Part shown: piece by piece, positions 24,431 through 34,700 of the stretch
Layout of the letters: each line of letters begins with the position of its first letter
How positions within the stretch are numbered: position 1 is the stretch's first letter
DNA from: Cenococcum geophilum 1.58
Lineage: Eukaryota; Ascomycota; Dothideomycetes; Gloniales; Gloniaceae
Reading direction: 5' to 3'
NCBI GenBank assembly: GCA_001692895.1
Contig: KV748248.1
Span: forward strand, 671,602 to 735,601
DNA: 64,000 nt
Program-made: the position numbers and the translations under genes
The notes under the pieces: generated by a model
What the model saw: the letters and a program-made list of their open reading frames with translations, nothing else
What the model was told of the DNA's origin: nothing
Database searches by the model: none

Positions 24431-24640
24431 ATTTTAAATAATTTTGTATTGAAACCTCATTAAGTGTGCGCGCACGGTGTTAAAGTTCATCCAGTGTAAG
24501 ATTTTGTAACGTGGCGTATTTCCACACTCCCGGAGCTTTCGGCAACACTGGCCGAGCTGTATGCTCCAAAGGTTCTTAGTAAATTTAACAATATCCGCGT
24601 TGCGAAAATTGCGGATATTGGAATAACTTAACACTAATAT
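24431..24640. other. Short GC-normal island, right
   Basis: About 200 bp of near-normal composition. It contains at 24527-24557 the inverse of the 31-bp block found at 8575-8605. The 66-codon open stretch on the minus strand (24434-24634) has no recognisable features and I do not call it a gene. Confidence 0.45.
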
Positions 24641-24949
24641 TTTATATTATTTCCTAAAGTTTATTAATTATATAATAGAACCTAGGCTTTTAGAATATAT
24701 TATTTTTATTACTTAGGTATTTTTAGGTCTTATAATCATTTTTGTTAAAAAAAACGCGTTATTAGTAATTCTGTAACCATATATAACTTTATTAAACGCT
24801 AGCTAACATATATAAAAACTGCATAGATCTATAATAGCCACCCTAAAGAACCTATTATAGCCTAGCGGATATATAGCGTCCGCGTTATAGTATATAACAC
24901 CCACTAAGACTTTATTACGCGCTAATTACTAAGTTACAGATATCTAGGT

Positions 24950-25599
24950 AAATTACTATATGCCGCTACTAAAACCCACTAGGTGGAGAGGGAAGAAGTT
25001 AAATAAGGTGCTAGAACAGTTATAGCCGTATTAGGTATTAGATAATTAAACTTAGAGGAGTTATAAAATAGACTAAGAGCGACGGCTATAGGACCTTTAA
25101 GATTAGCTTCTTGCGTTTTGCGGAGAGAGTAAGGCCTAGTAGCTAAGTAAGGCTAATAAGGCTATTGCATTTTTATATCCGTATCGCGGACATACGGAGC
25201 AACTTAAAGCCCTTAGGTGGCTGCTGTTTAAGAAAAAAGATATAATACTTATTGCTAAAACCTTTTTTGGTAAGAGTATGATAATATAAGTAATGCCATG
25301 TCTTCTTCGGGCCTTAATAGTAATTATTATCTTACTACTTAATGCGATCAGTATAGAGCAGAAGGCAAAAATTAAGGAGCTTCCTAGAATAAGGCCGGTT
25401 TATATATACACTAATATAATATCCGTATATCTTTTATAGGAAATCCGCATTAGAGTATATACCCATATTTTAATATTACTAGAGCTGTTAGTTAGTAAAA
25501 GGTTTTATAAAACTCTTACTAACCCTACCTTTCGTGCGTATATTAGCTTAGTAGTAATTAATAAGGTGCATCTTATAGCTAATTAGGGGGGTTTATTCC
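24950..25599 (+). pseudogene. RecQ-like DNA helicase relic, N-terminal helicase lobe
   Basis: From about 25165 the plus strand keeps the start of an SF2/RecQ-type ATPase: an RGHTEQLKAL tract like the region upstream of motif I, a Walker A relic IAKTFFGKSM (25251-25280), an ILISPELL block, and a motif II relic VVINKVHL (25551-25574) where the family has VVIDEAHL. Stops fall at positions expected for Gln codons changed by RIP, and the motif II Asp and Glu are lost. Upstream of about 25150 coding character is unclear. The reading is cut by an ORF1-only LINE with a 16-bp duplication (GGAATTTGTATATATA) and resumes at 28420. RecQ-like genes of this kind are common near fungal telomeres (telomere-linked helicases), which is family knowledge. 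That this copy was such a gene is my inference. Confidence 0.7.
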
Positions 25600-25605
25600 G
25601 GAATT

Positions 25606-25642
<37 letters not shown>

Positions 25643-25969
25643 CCATTGTATTATACTACGTACAATACTGCGCATGCAGCCTTAGGCTATGGCGCTATAG
25701 TTCTATATACATAAATCCTTTCTAGGCAGCTTAATATATACTAGTAGCTATGTCCTAGTAGTTTATAAACCCCTAAATTAGGAGTTTATAGTTTCCTAGT
25801 AAAATACTAAGATACTACAACTACTAGGGAATAAGAAAATGGTAAGAAAAACTATAAGAAATCCTAACCCCTGTCCCTGTCCTTGTGCAATTTATTTCTG
25901 TCCTTTTGCTCTTTAATATCTTTTTAAGAGCCTAGTAGGAGTTGCCTCCTTCTAAAATCCTATCTGTTT

Positions 25970-27802
25970 TATTCTTCTATAGAATCTTCTTCGCGTACTA
26001 GTTTAGCAGCTTTAAGAGTCTCGCAGTCTTTACTATTAGCAAAGTGTTTTTCTTTACAATTAATGCAAAGAGGGGTGGTATGCTGGCAAGGCTTGCCTGT
26101 TATTATACAGGTAGAACAAGAATGGTCTTTAGATAAATGTGCAGCTGCATAGTATCTGCAGGCCCTAGTAGAGCGCCTATCTCCTATATAGCCAAATTTT
26201 TGGCAGCTCGTACACTGCGTAGTAGAAGAGACTTCGAGGTATTTTACTACCTTAGTAGCTGTACCTGCAATTAATATCTCTTTTTGCTTAAGGATTTCTT
26301 GTCTTTTTTCTTCATTCTCTATAGTAAAAACTATAGAGCCAAATCTGGTCTATAGATCGTGTCTTTTTACACTAGATAAGATCTATCTAGGTAGTCCTTA
26401 TATCCTTATAGGATTAAAGGTCTTAATTTCTTCTTTTAGAAGCTTAGAGCCTCCTTCTNCTAGGAAAGGTAGGGTAGGAACCCCATNGGCTATAATTTAA
26501 ACCCATAGTTCTAGTTTTTGTTCTCTTTAAAAGGTAAAGCAGTTATGCCAGATTTCCTTATATTTAACTAGGAAATCCGCATTATACTCTTCCATAGTCG
26601 TAAGGAGAATATTGTGTTTTCCTTTAGTTCTAGTTATGGATGCTAAAACAGGTTTTTCTACTTGCAGTTTTAATGCAAATAGTTAATTGACTTTGTTTTA
26701 TATAGAGAAGGTATCTAAAGGTTGGTCCTTTTAGTCTGTAATTAGGACTAGCTTTCTTTTTATAGCTGCTTTTTCTTACTTCTAATAAAAGTAGAAGGAG
26801 TAGGAAATGGTAGTAATAAGGAGGGTAGAGAGGACGAAGTAGGGAGGTCCTTCTTTAGCCTCTCTGCGTAGGTTTCTTTAGTAGGGGCTACCTCCTTACG
26901 GAGAGCTCTTACTTCTTCGACTAGTCCTTTTAGGACATCTTTTGTCTTTTCTTTTCCTTTTATAAAGGGGTTTTCTTCTGCTAGGACACTACGTGTATCC
27001 CTTAACCCGCTGATTCTGGCTCTCAGTTATCGATAAGGATTAGCCAATTAGAGGCCTGATTCTTGGCCACTGTAATAAGAACTGCAGCGACATAAGGTTA
27101 TTCAAATCCGTGGTTTCTATNNATATATATATTTATAGGCTAGTCCTTAGAGGAGCTNTGCCAGGTGTTCCTCCCAACAGGGCCCTGTCGTGCAGAACGG
27201 AATCCTACACACGGAACGGCCCCATCTTGTTCTCGGTGTTGGTGCACGGTGCAGCTTGGCATTGCACCTCAGCGGGTTAAGGGATAGTCCTCTAGCTGTT
27301 TAACTTATTCCTTTTTGTCTTCTTCTTCTTCTTCTTCTTCTTCTTCTTCTAGCCCTTTATAGGCCTGGTTTAGGTTATATAGAGCTATTTATAGGTGCTA
27401 TTTTAGAGAAGAGGTAGAGGAAGGTATGCTAGCCGAAATAGGCTTAGGTATTAGTAGCCTTCTTCTTTAGTTTTGGTTCTCTTTTCTATTTTTAGAAGAA
27501 GATTGCCTTCTTTTCCTTCTATTCTTTTTCTCTACGTCCTTCCTAGATGGGCAGGGAGAGGGCGGAAGAGAAGAGGAATAGGAGGTAGGTGAGGTAGGTA
27601 AGGTAGGTAAAGTAGGTAAGAGTTCGTCTTCGCTTATCTCTGTAGTGTCTTTACCTCCAGAAGGCTTAGTAGCCTAAGGTTCTCCTATCCCAAATAGGCT
27701 AGAGTAAGAGGGGAAAGAGAAAGTGAATTCATTATCACTTGTCTCTGTGTTATTGTCTCTAGGAGGCTTTTTAGGCTTAATAGCCTGAGGATTCTTTGAC
27801 AT
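25970..27802 (-). pseudogene. LINE ORF1 (gag-like RNA-binding protein), interrupted
   Basis: ORF1 reads from an ATG at 27802 (MSKNPQAIKPKKPPRDNNTE) through a Ser/Pro-rich, then Lys/Arg-rich and Glu-rich N-terminal half. Its C-terminus has several Cys/His knuckles: CTSCQKFGYIGD (about 26205-26170), then CSTC, then CINCKEKHFANSKDC (about 26075-26030). It ends LVREEDSIEE and a stop near 25975. Knuckles of this type bind the element RNA in Tad/I-clade LINEs. The frame is broken by a few stops such as TAG for Gln or Trp near the N-terminus, and by a 287-bp MITE. Short (GAA)n-type tracts near 27317-27350 encode a run of Glu. The protein would act in the ribonucleoprotein of the element. Confidence 0.75.
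26998..27284. mobile_element. 287-bp MITE, Tc1/mariner-like, TA duplication
   Basis: Perfect 16-bp terminal inverted repeats (TCCCTTAACCCGCTGA) are flanked by TA on both sides (26996-26997 and 27285-27286). The interior is GC-normal and non-coding, with three unresolved Ns. Insertion within LINE ORF1 makes it younger than that LINE. TA duplication and size fit a Tc1/mariner-type MITE. Confidence 0.85.
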
Positions 27803-28419
27803 TTTATAGGGGGGTTTCCTAGTTTTTTTAGTAGATAATAACCTCCTTAGGTCTCTTATCTCCTAGTCCTAAAGGTAAAAAACTAGGCAAAAAGCCTTGC
27901 TAGTTTTTACTATCCTTTTCTACCTTTTCTCCTTACTAATCCTACTAGAGGATTTTCTAGGGAGACTAGGCTAAGAGGTAGTAGAAAAACTAGCTAAAAA
28001 AGACTAGTATAGTTATTTCTTTTCCTTTTAGAAGTAGAAAAAACTACTTAAAAAAAGGACTTGTTAGGCTTTTACTAGCAGAAAAGCCCTAAAGGCAATC
28101 CTCCTCTTACTAAGGAAAAGTCTATATTTTGTAGTTTTGGTATTAGTAGTGGTAGTAGTAGTAGTGGTTTTAGTGTTCTTGTCCGTGCTTCGCTTATACA
28201 CTAGGACCCCTTTTGCTAAGGCCCTTGTCGCAGAATAAAGGGGTTAACAAGGAGAGCAAGTCTACCTCTAGCTCGCTAGGTGGACAGAATTAGGTCTTAG
28301 GAGTTAAGAAAACGATAGTTTTTGATGGTAAGATGGGTATGCGTAAGTTTGGAAGTGCGGCGCCACCTTTTAGTAAGGTTGCATGTGCGGTGAAAGTTTT
28401 GAGGGAATTTGTATATATA

Positions 28420-28748
28420 GCTATGGAAAGTGCGGTCATTATTAGGGCGGAAGCCTTAGATTACTTATACTATAACACTTAATAATATAATATTTAAGAT
28501 TGTTTAAGAGTTGGCGGGCTTTTAAAATGATATTAATATAGTGCGGATGTTAATTAACCGGCCAGATCTATTAATTATTAGAGAATACGTTAAGTAAGGA
28601 AATAAGAAGTCCTTTAAGAGCTTATACTTTGTTATTAACCGCGCGTATACCGCTATATCCGCTAAGTAGAGAATCTAATATACGCTAACTCCCCACTAGA
28701 TCCTAAAGATAATTATCTTTCTTAATTTAAAGAACCTAATATTACTAG
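28420..28748 (+). pseudogene. RecQ-like helicase relic, middle piece
   Basis: The helicase frame resumes directly after the LINE target duplication. It includes an INRPDLLII block (about 28553-28580) like the motif IV region of fungal RecQ homologues, then a lysine-rich stretch. It is cut again at 28754 by the complete Gypsy-A copy (duplication CTAGG). Interruptions are of the RIP type. Confidence 0.55.
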
Positions 28749-28753
28749 CTAGG

Positions 28754-29173
28754 TGTAATGGAACCTTATAGCAAGAACTACGATAGGTTTATTAATAGGC
28801 TAGGTGTGTAGGTAAAGTAGAAAGTCAACAACGTAATAATAACTGGTGGAGTGGTTGCCTAACAGATTAACTTTAATTATATTCTAAGAATTACTATAAG
28901 GAAGGAACTATCTAGGTAGGGATTAAGGGTCCTTAAATACACAACCGTACTCCTATAAAAGTTATTACTCTATCTACTCTGTCTGCTTTATTCGCTCTAT
29001 AGTAAATCTTATAGATTACCTAGATTATACAGATTATATTACGTAACTCTGCTTACTATTCCTTATTATATAGTTCTATCGGCTCTATCTTAGACCATAC
29101 TTATATTAACCAACTAGCTTCTTCCGACTCTTCTTTAAGTAGTTATAACATTATACTTAAAGCGTTCGTAACA
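28754..29173 (-). repeat. Gypsy-A 3' LTR
   Basis: 420 bp, the same length as the 5' LTR at 37735-38154. A purine tract on the minus strand adjoins it at about 29174-29195. Confidence 0.9.
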
Positions 29174-30333
29174 CTATCTCCCTCCTTTTTATCTTCGTCC
29201 TTAAAGATACCTAATATCTCTAGGTCGTTTACTAGAGGTATAATATCCGCTTAATTAATTTGGTTAATATCCTTACTTATTATACCTAAGGCTCCTTCTT
29301 CTTCTTCTATAGCTCGTCGGTCTCATACCGTTACTACGATATTATCTCTTAGTAAGATAATACTATCTCCGTATTCCCGTTATGCGAAAGAGGGATTAGT
29401 TTATATTACATTAGCAAGTCCTTTCTTTTAGCAACCATCCTTTTACTCGGAGTGTACTAAAGCGAATATTCGGTTATCTTGCGATATTTGCTCGGTCTCT
29501 AATACTAAATATACGCGCCTTATTACTCTAAATAGCCTTTAAGTACCCTCGTTAATTATCACTAGGATTTTAGATTTAATTTACTGCTATAAAGCTTAAC
29601 GATAAGCTCTCGGTTACTCTCGCTAAACTTTATCGTTCCCGTAACGCTAAAAAAGAGGCTACTAATACTTAGTAAAGGGCTCTTAATTCTTATCTTGCTG
29701 CGTCCACTTAGTTAATCCGTCTTAAGAAGGTTCGTAAAAAGGTTTATTTTAAAGAGTAGAAACTTATAGAATAAGGTTTATAGGAACTTGGTAATAAAAG
29801 AACGGATTCTCTCCTAATAGAGAGGGAAATAGCTCCGAATACCTCGGCAGGTGCTCCTCTTAGGTCCCCTTTAAGTGGTTCGTTCTTTAGTAACTCTTCC
29901 TTATTACTACTACCTAACCTTTTCTCTTCCGATACTCCTGTACCTTTCCTATAGCATTTTTTAAATTTTCTAGTAGCTTCTAGGTAGTCTCGTTATAGCC
30001 TATTTACTTTACTTTATACTATATTTCGCTATCTATATCCTTATAACTAATAATCTTTAAAACTTACTATTTATCTTCCTTTTATCCTCTATATGTGTCT
30101 ACCTTATAGACTAGTGGCTTAATATTCCCGTATACTAGCTCTAGTATTATAATATACTATATAGGGTAGATCTTTATTTTAGCTAATAGGTTTAACTTAA
30201 ATATAACCGGTGAAATCCTCTTTATAATTTTAAAAGGTCCTAGTCTAACATAGTCTAACTTTTTACTTAGTTATTAACTCTTAAAATTTTTGTGTAGTAG
30301 CTACACTTTATCCCCCTTTTTAAGATCTGGTCC

Positions 30334-31727
30334 GTCGTCGTCTCCCCCTTCGCTCCTCCGTCGTCGTCTCCCCCTAAAGACACGTCACCGGACGCAACCT
30401 CCACCACAACTAGTCTACAGCCATCACGCTGCAGACGACCTCCACCACAACTAGTCTACAGCCATCACGCTGCAGACGACCCCTCTCCAACCTGTCTACG
30501 GCCATCACGCTGCAGACGACCCCCTCTCCCAACCTGTCTACGGCCATCACGCTGCAGACGACCTCTCCACAACCTGTCTACGGCCATCACGCTGCAGACC
30601 TCTCCACAACCTGTCTACGGCCATCACGCTGCAGACGACCTCTCCACAACCTGTCTACGGCCATCGCGCTGCAGACGACCTCTCCACAACCTGTCTACAG
30701 CCATCGCGCTGCAGACGACCTCCACAACCTGTCTACAGCCATCGCGCTGCAGACGACCTCCACAACCTGTCTACGGCCATCGCGCTGCAGACGACCTCTC
30801 CACAACCTGTCTACAGCCATCGCGCTGCAGACGACCCCACAACCTGTCTACAGCCATCGCGCTGCAGACGACCTCCACACCTGTCTACAGCCATCGCGCT
30901 GCAGACGACCTCCACAACCTGTCTACAGCCATCGCGCTGCAGACGACCTCCACAACCTGTCTACAGCCATCGCGCTGCAGACGACCTCTACCACAACCGC
31001 CACCACGCCACAACATACCATACAATACCGCACTATAGGCGTACCGCAGATGCGCAGATAGGGGTGGCTATAGTAGGGGAGGGAAAGGGACCGGCCGTGT
31101 TACTTTAGCACGTTAAATCTAAGGTATATAGGCGAATTGGGTTTTATACCCTATACAAGACAACTTCGTGAAAATTTTCCTATGGGAGTGGGTTTATGTA
31201 ACGAGGTTCGCCCTTATAAAATACCATTAGTAGGTTATTTTTGGGGAGAGTACCTATTAATTATACTATTCCCTACCCATTTCTTTAGCAAGGAGAAGAG
31301 ATAGGGTATAGGATAAAAAGTCGCTTTAGGGGTAATTGGTAGCTGCTTCCAAGCTAGCAAGCTATTGTAACGCCTCTTATTCTTAAGTATAAAACTATTT
31401 AATAAAAATCTTTCTTTTAGAGCGCTTTTTCTACTCTAGGAACGGCAGAATACGGCAGAAATAGATAAAAGAGCCAGGATTTCCTTTTCTTGGTGTAAAC
31501 TGGACCATAGTAAGCAAAATACCAGAACGAAAAAACACCAGTCGCTAGAGCTCCCCTAGCATTTTAAAAACGGGCCAGAGTGTCTACTTAGCTACTAGTA
31601 CATGTTAAGCTGCCTAGGAAGGATTCATGTATATAGAACTATAGCGCCATAGCCTAAAGGCTGCATGCGCAGTATTGTACGTAGTATAATACAACGGATA
31701 TAAAAAATAAAATAAAAATAAAAAAAA
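30334..31727 (+). mobile_element. LINE-derived non-autonomous insertion with 5' minisatellite
   Basis: The 1394-bp insertion is flanked by AGATCTGGTCC (30323-30333 and 31728-31738) and ends in an A-rich tail (31700-31727). The last 130 bp or so (about 31594-31700) match the 3' end of the LINE copies at 25.64 and 57.84 kb. The front is a GC-rich minisatellite and the middle has no reading frame. It thus has the build of a SINE-like element that borrows the 3' end of a partner LINE. Composition is near normal, so it is younger than, or was spared the RIP that hit, the Gypsy-A copy around it. Confidence 0.8.
30398..30990 (+). repeat. Minisatellite, 38-42 bp unit, about 15 copies
   Basis: Head-to-tail copies share CAGCCATCGCGCTGCAGACG or the ..CATCAC.. 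variant, separated by variants of ACCTCCACAACCTGTCTA. Unit length varies by a few bases through the spacer. Left-hand copies carry CATCAC and right-hand copies CATCGC, which suggests stepwise expansion. No gene overlaps it. Confidence 0.9.
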
Positions 31728-34700
31728 AGATCTGGTCCCTTAAATCTCTTAGCGTTATAGTATCTTTTCATTCTTTACTGTACTACCTTTGCTGTTTCTA
31801 TAAGGTTTATATAAAGATTTATTAATATCTCTATTTTTTACTTAGCTATACTACTTATTTTCTTTACTTAATATAGCAATAATAATATTCTTGGTTTATA
31901 TCCATAATTTGCCTTAAAAGGTAATATGCCTATCCCTTCTTATAGTGTCGCATTATATATAAACTGTGTAACTAGTAATAATAATACCTAATTATTCTGT
32001 ATATAATTAATATAATGCCTTAAATACTGTTCTAGTATCTAGTTTAATCTTTCTATTTAACCGTCTATCTGTAGATAATATACGGTAGAAGTTACTGCTT
32101 AAATTCCTTGCTCTACTAAGAATACTTCCTAGAATGCTACTATGAATCTTAGATCTCTATCCAATATAATCTTACTTAGTGCTCTATATTTTATAAATAC
32201 TTCTTTAACATAGATTCTAGCAACATTTTCCGCTAATATTTCTTCTATATATACTATAAAGTATCCCCACTTTATTAGCTTATCTACTATTACTAAGATT
32301 ATATTATAATCTTATCTAGTAATAGGATCTTTTAATCTTAGTAACTTTATAATAAAGTCCTATAATATAACCTCCTATAGTCTTTCTGGTATTTTAATAG
32401 GTTATAGCCCTTCGTATAGCTTATGCCTTATTAGTTTATTTCTCTAGTAATCTAGATATTCTTTTATAACTTATTTTGCTAGTCCCTAAATTCCATTAAT
32501 AATATACTCCTTTTAGAGTCTTAATACTAAGCCTATAGCTCCGTTATATCCCTAAATTAGTCCCTTATAAAATAACTTAATAAATTCTTTTATAATGTTT
32601 TTTAGCACGTACATTACTTCTCTATTTTTATACTACTTTAAGTTTAGATCCTTTGCCTATACGTCTTAGATCTTTTATAACTAGTCACTTTCTAGTAATT
32701 TATAGGTCTAACTAATTTCTCTTATTACTATAATTTTCGGATAATTGTATCTAATTAATCTGTCTATGTCTTTTCGCAGTAAAGCCCCTAATGGCTTTCT
32801 ATTATTTTATAGTTTAGCCTTTCTGCTTAAAGCGTCTGCTCGTATATTGTCTATACCCTTAGTATACTAAATTTTAAAATAGTATTCTATAAGCATCTCT
32901 GCCTATCTAACTTATCTTTAATTAAGTTCTTTTATTATTAGGAACCCCGTTAGGTTCTTATAATCTATTTTAACTATAAATAGTTTCTTTATACCTTATA
33001 AGAATGCTCTCTATTTCTAAAATACTATAACTATACCTAATAACTCCTTATTATAGATGTTATAGTTTAGTTCTAGTGGTGTTATTTTCCGACTATAGTA
33101 TGCTACTAGGTGCCATCTATCTTCATATTTCTATAGGAAGCACGCCCCTAGTGCAAAGTCTAATGCGTTTGTTTTAACCACTATTTTTAGTTTTAGTTGG
33201 TAGATCTTAAGGACTAGGTCTTAAGTAAACAACTCCTTAACCTCCTTAAATGGTTTCCTCTGTTCTTCTCCCTATACTTAAGGTTCTTCTTTCTTTGTTA
33301 ACCTTGTAAATAGCTTAATATTCTTTAACTATTAAGCTATAAACCTTTTATAATAATTGCAAAACCCTAGAAACGACCTTAACTGTATAACGTTCTCTAG
33401 TTCTTACCAATTTACTATAGCTTTAATCTTCTTTAGATCTATACTAAGTTAGCCTAGTTTAATAATAAATCTAACAAAATCTGTCTTCCTAGTAAAGAAC
33501 TTGTATTTTTTAATTGCTACTAGTATCTGTTCTTTATATAGTCTCTTTAAGACCTATTTAACGTGTTCTTTATGCTCTTCCTCACTTATTAAGTAGATAA
33601 TAATGTTATTAAGGTATACTATAACAAATTCATTTAGGTGTTTTCTTAATATATTATTAATACGTTTCTAAAACGTTACTGGTGCGTTTATAAGCCTAAA
33701 CTGCATTACTAATAGCTTATATAGTCCTTCCTTTAACCTAAAGGCTGCCTTTTATTCGTCGCCTTCCTTAATCCTAATCTAATAGTANNCCTATCTTAGA
33801 TCTATNTTNNTAAAGATTTNCGCNTTNCCNATCCTATCTTAGATTTCGCTAATTAAGGGTAAAGGATACCTATCCTTTCTAGTAATGCTATTTAACTATT
33901 TATAGTTAACGCATAGTCTAAGTTTCCCGTTTTTCTTTAGTATAAATAGTACTGGATAACCCGCTAATAACTATAATAGTCTAATATATCCCTTTCGTAG
34001 GTTTTCCTAGATAAACTCTTTTAGTGCTCTCCCTTCTTCCTTAGTAAGCTTATAGATTAGAAAGAACTTTAGACTTATTTCTAGTTCTAATTCTATCTTA
34101 TAGTCCTATGCTATATAAGCTAATAACTTTTTACTTTTTAGTAACCATAGTTCCTTGCCATATTTATAGTATCTCTTTAGTGCATAACTTAGTCCCTTTT
34201 CTATTTCTTTATAGGTCGCCCCTACTTAGTACCATACTATTTTAGCTTATTATTACGTCTTACAGCATTAAGTATCTTTTATATTAACCTAATCTGTAAT
34301 TTAATTAATCTTCGGATTGTGTTCCTATAACTAAGGCATTCCTAACACTGCCTTATTATTCCCTAATAGTAGTATATTAAAAAATATCTTAATTTTTCTT
34401 CCTTTAATGGTTATCTGAATAGGTCCTATTTTAAGATTAATAATGCCTCCTCCGTAGGCTATTAGATCTCCTAAAATTATAACTAGTAAATAAGGGTGTT
34501 CCTTTTATCTGTGCGGTAGCCCTATCCTTTTAACTGCTATTAGTAAGATATGGTTCCTTATTGCTCTACTATCTACTAATGCTTTAAACTATTAATCTCG
34601 CTATTTTGCTCTTAAATTTAGGTGTTAACCTTAAATTCCTTTAAGGGTTTAAGGCTTTACTACTAGCTCCCTCTAGTCCTATAGGCCTCTACTTTTCCTA

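Larger units (their letters stand above)
25616..28403 (-). mobile_element. ORF1-only LINE (Tad-like), non-autonomous
   Basis: A minus-strand non-LTR element flanked by GGAATTTGTATATATA (25600-25615 and 28404-28419). Its 5' UTR is about 28403-27803, ORF1 starts at 27802 (MSKNPQAIKPKK) and its 3' end lies in a TA-rich tail near 25616-25640. After ORF1 stops, only the last few codons of ORF2 (ending GGNSY and a stop) and the shared 3' UTR remain. ORF2 with its endonuclease and reverse transcriptase is therefore absent. A 287-bp MITE sits inside ORF1. Composition is less AT-shifted than the helicase relic it interrupts, so the insertion is comparatively recent. Confidence 0.85.

Noticed and set aside
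24434-24634. 66-codon minus-strand open stretch
   Set aside because: Lies in a short GC-normal island with no protein-like features; length is within chance.
30398-30990. CRISPR array
   Set aside because: The units are contiguous tandem copies with no unique spacers, inside a eukaryotic LINE-derived insertion.
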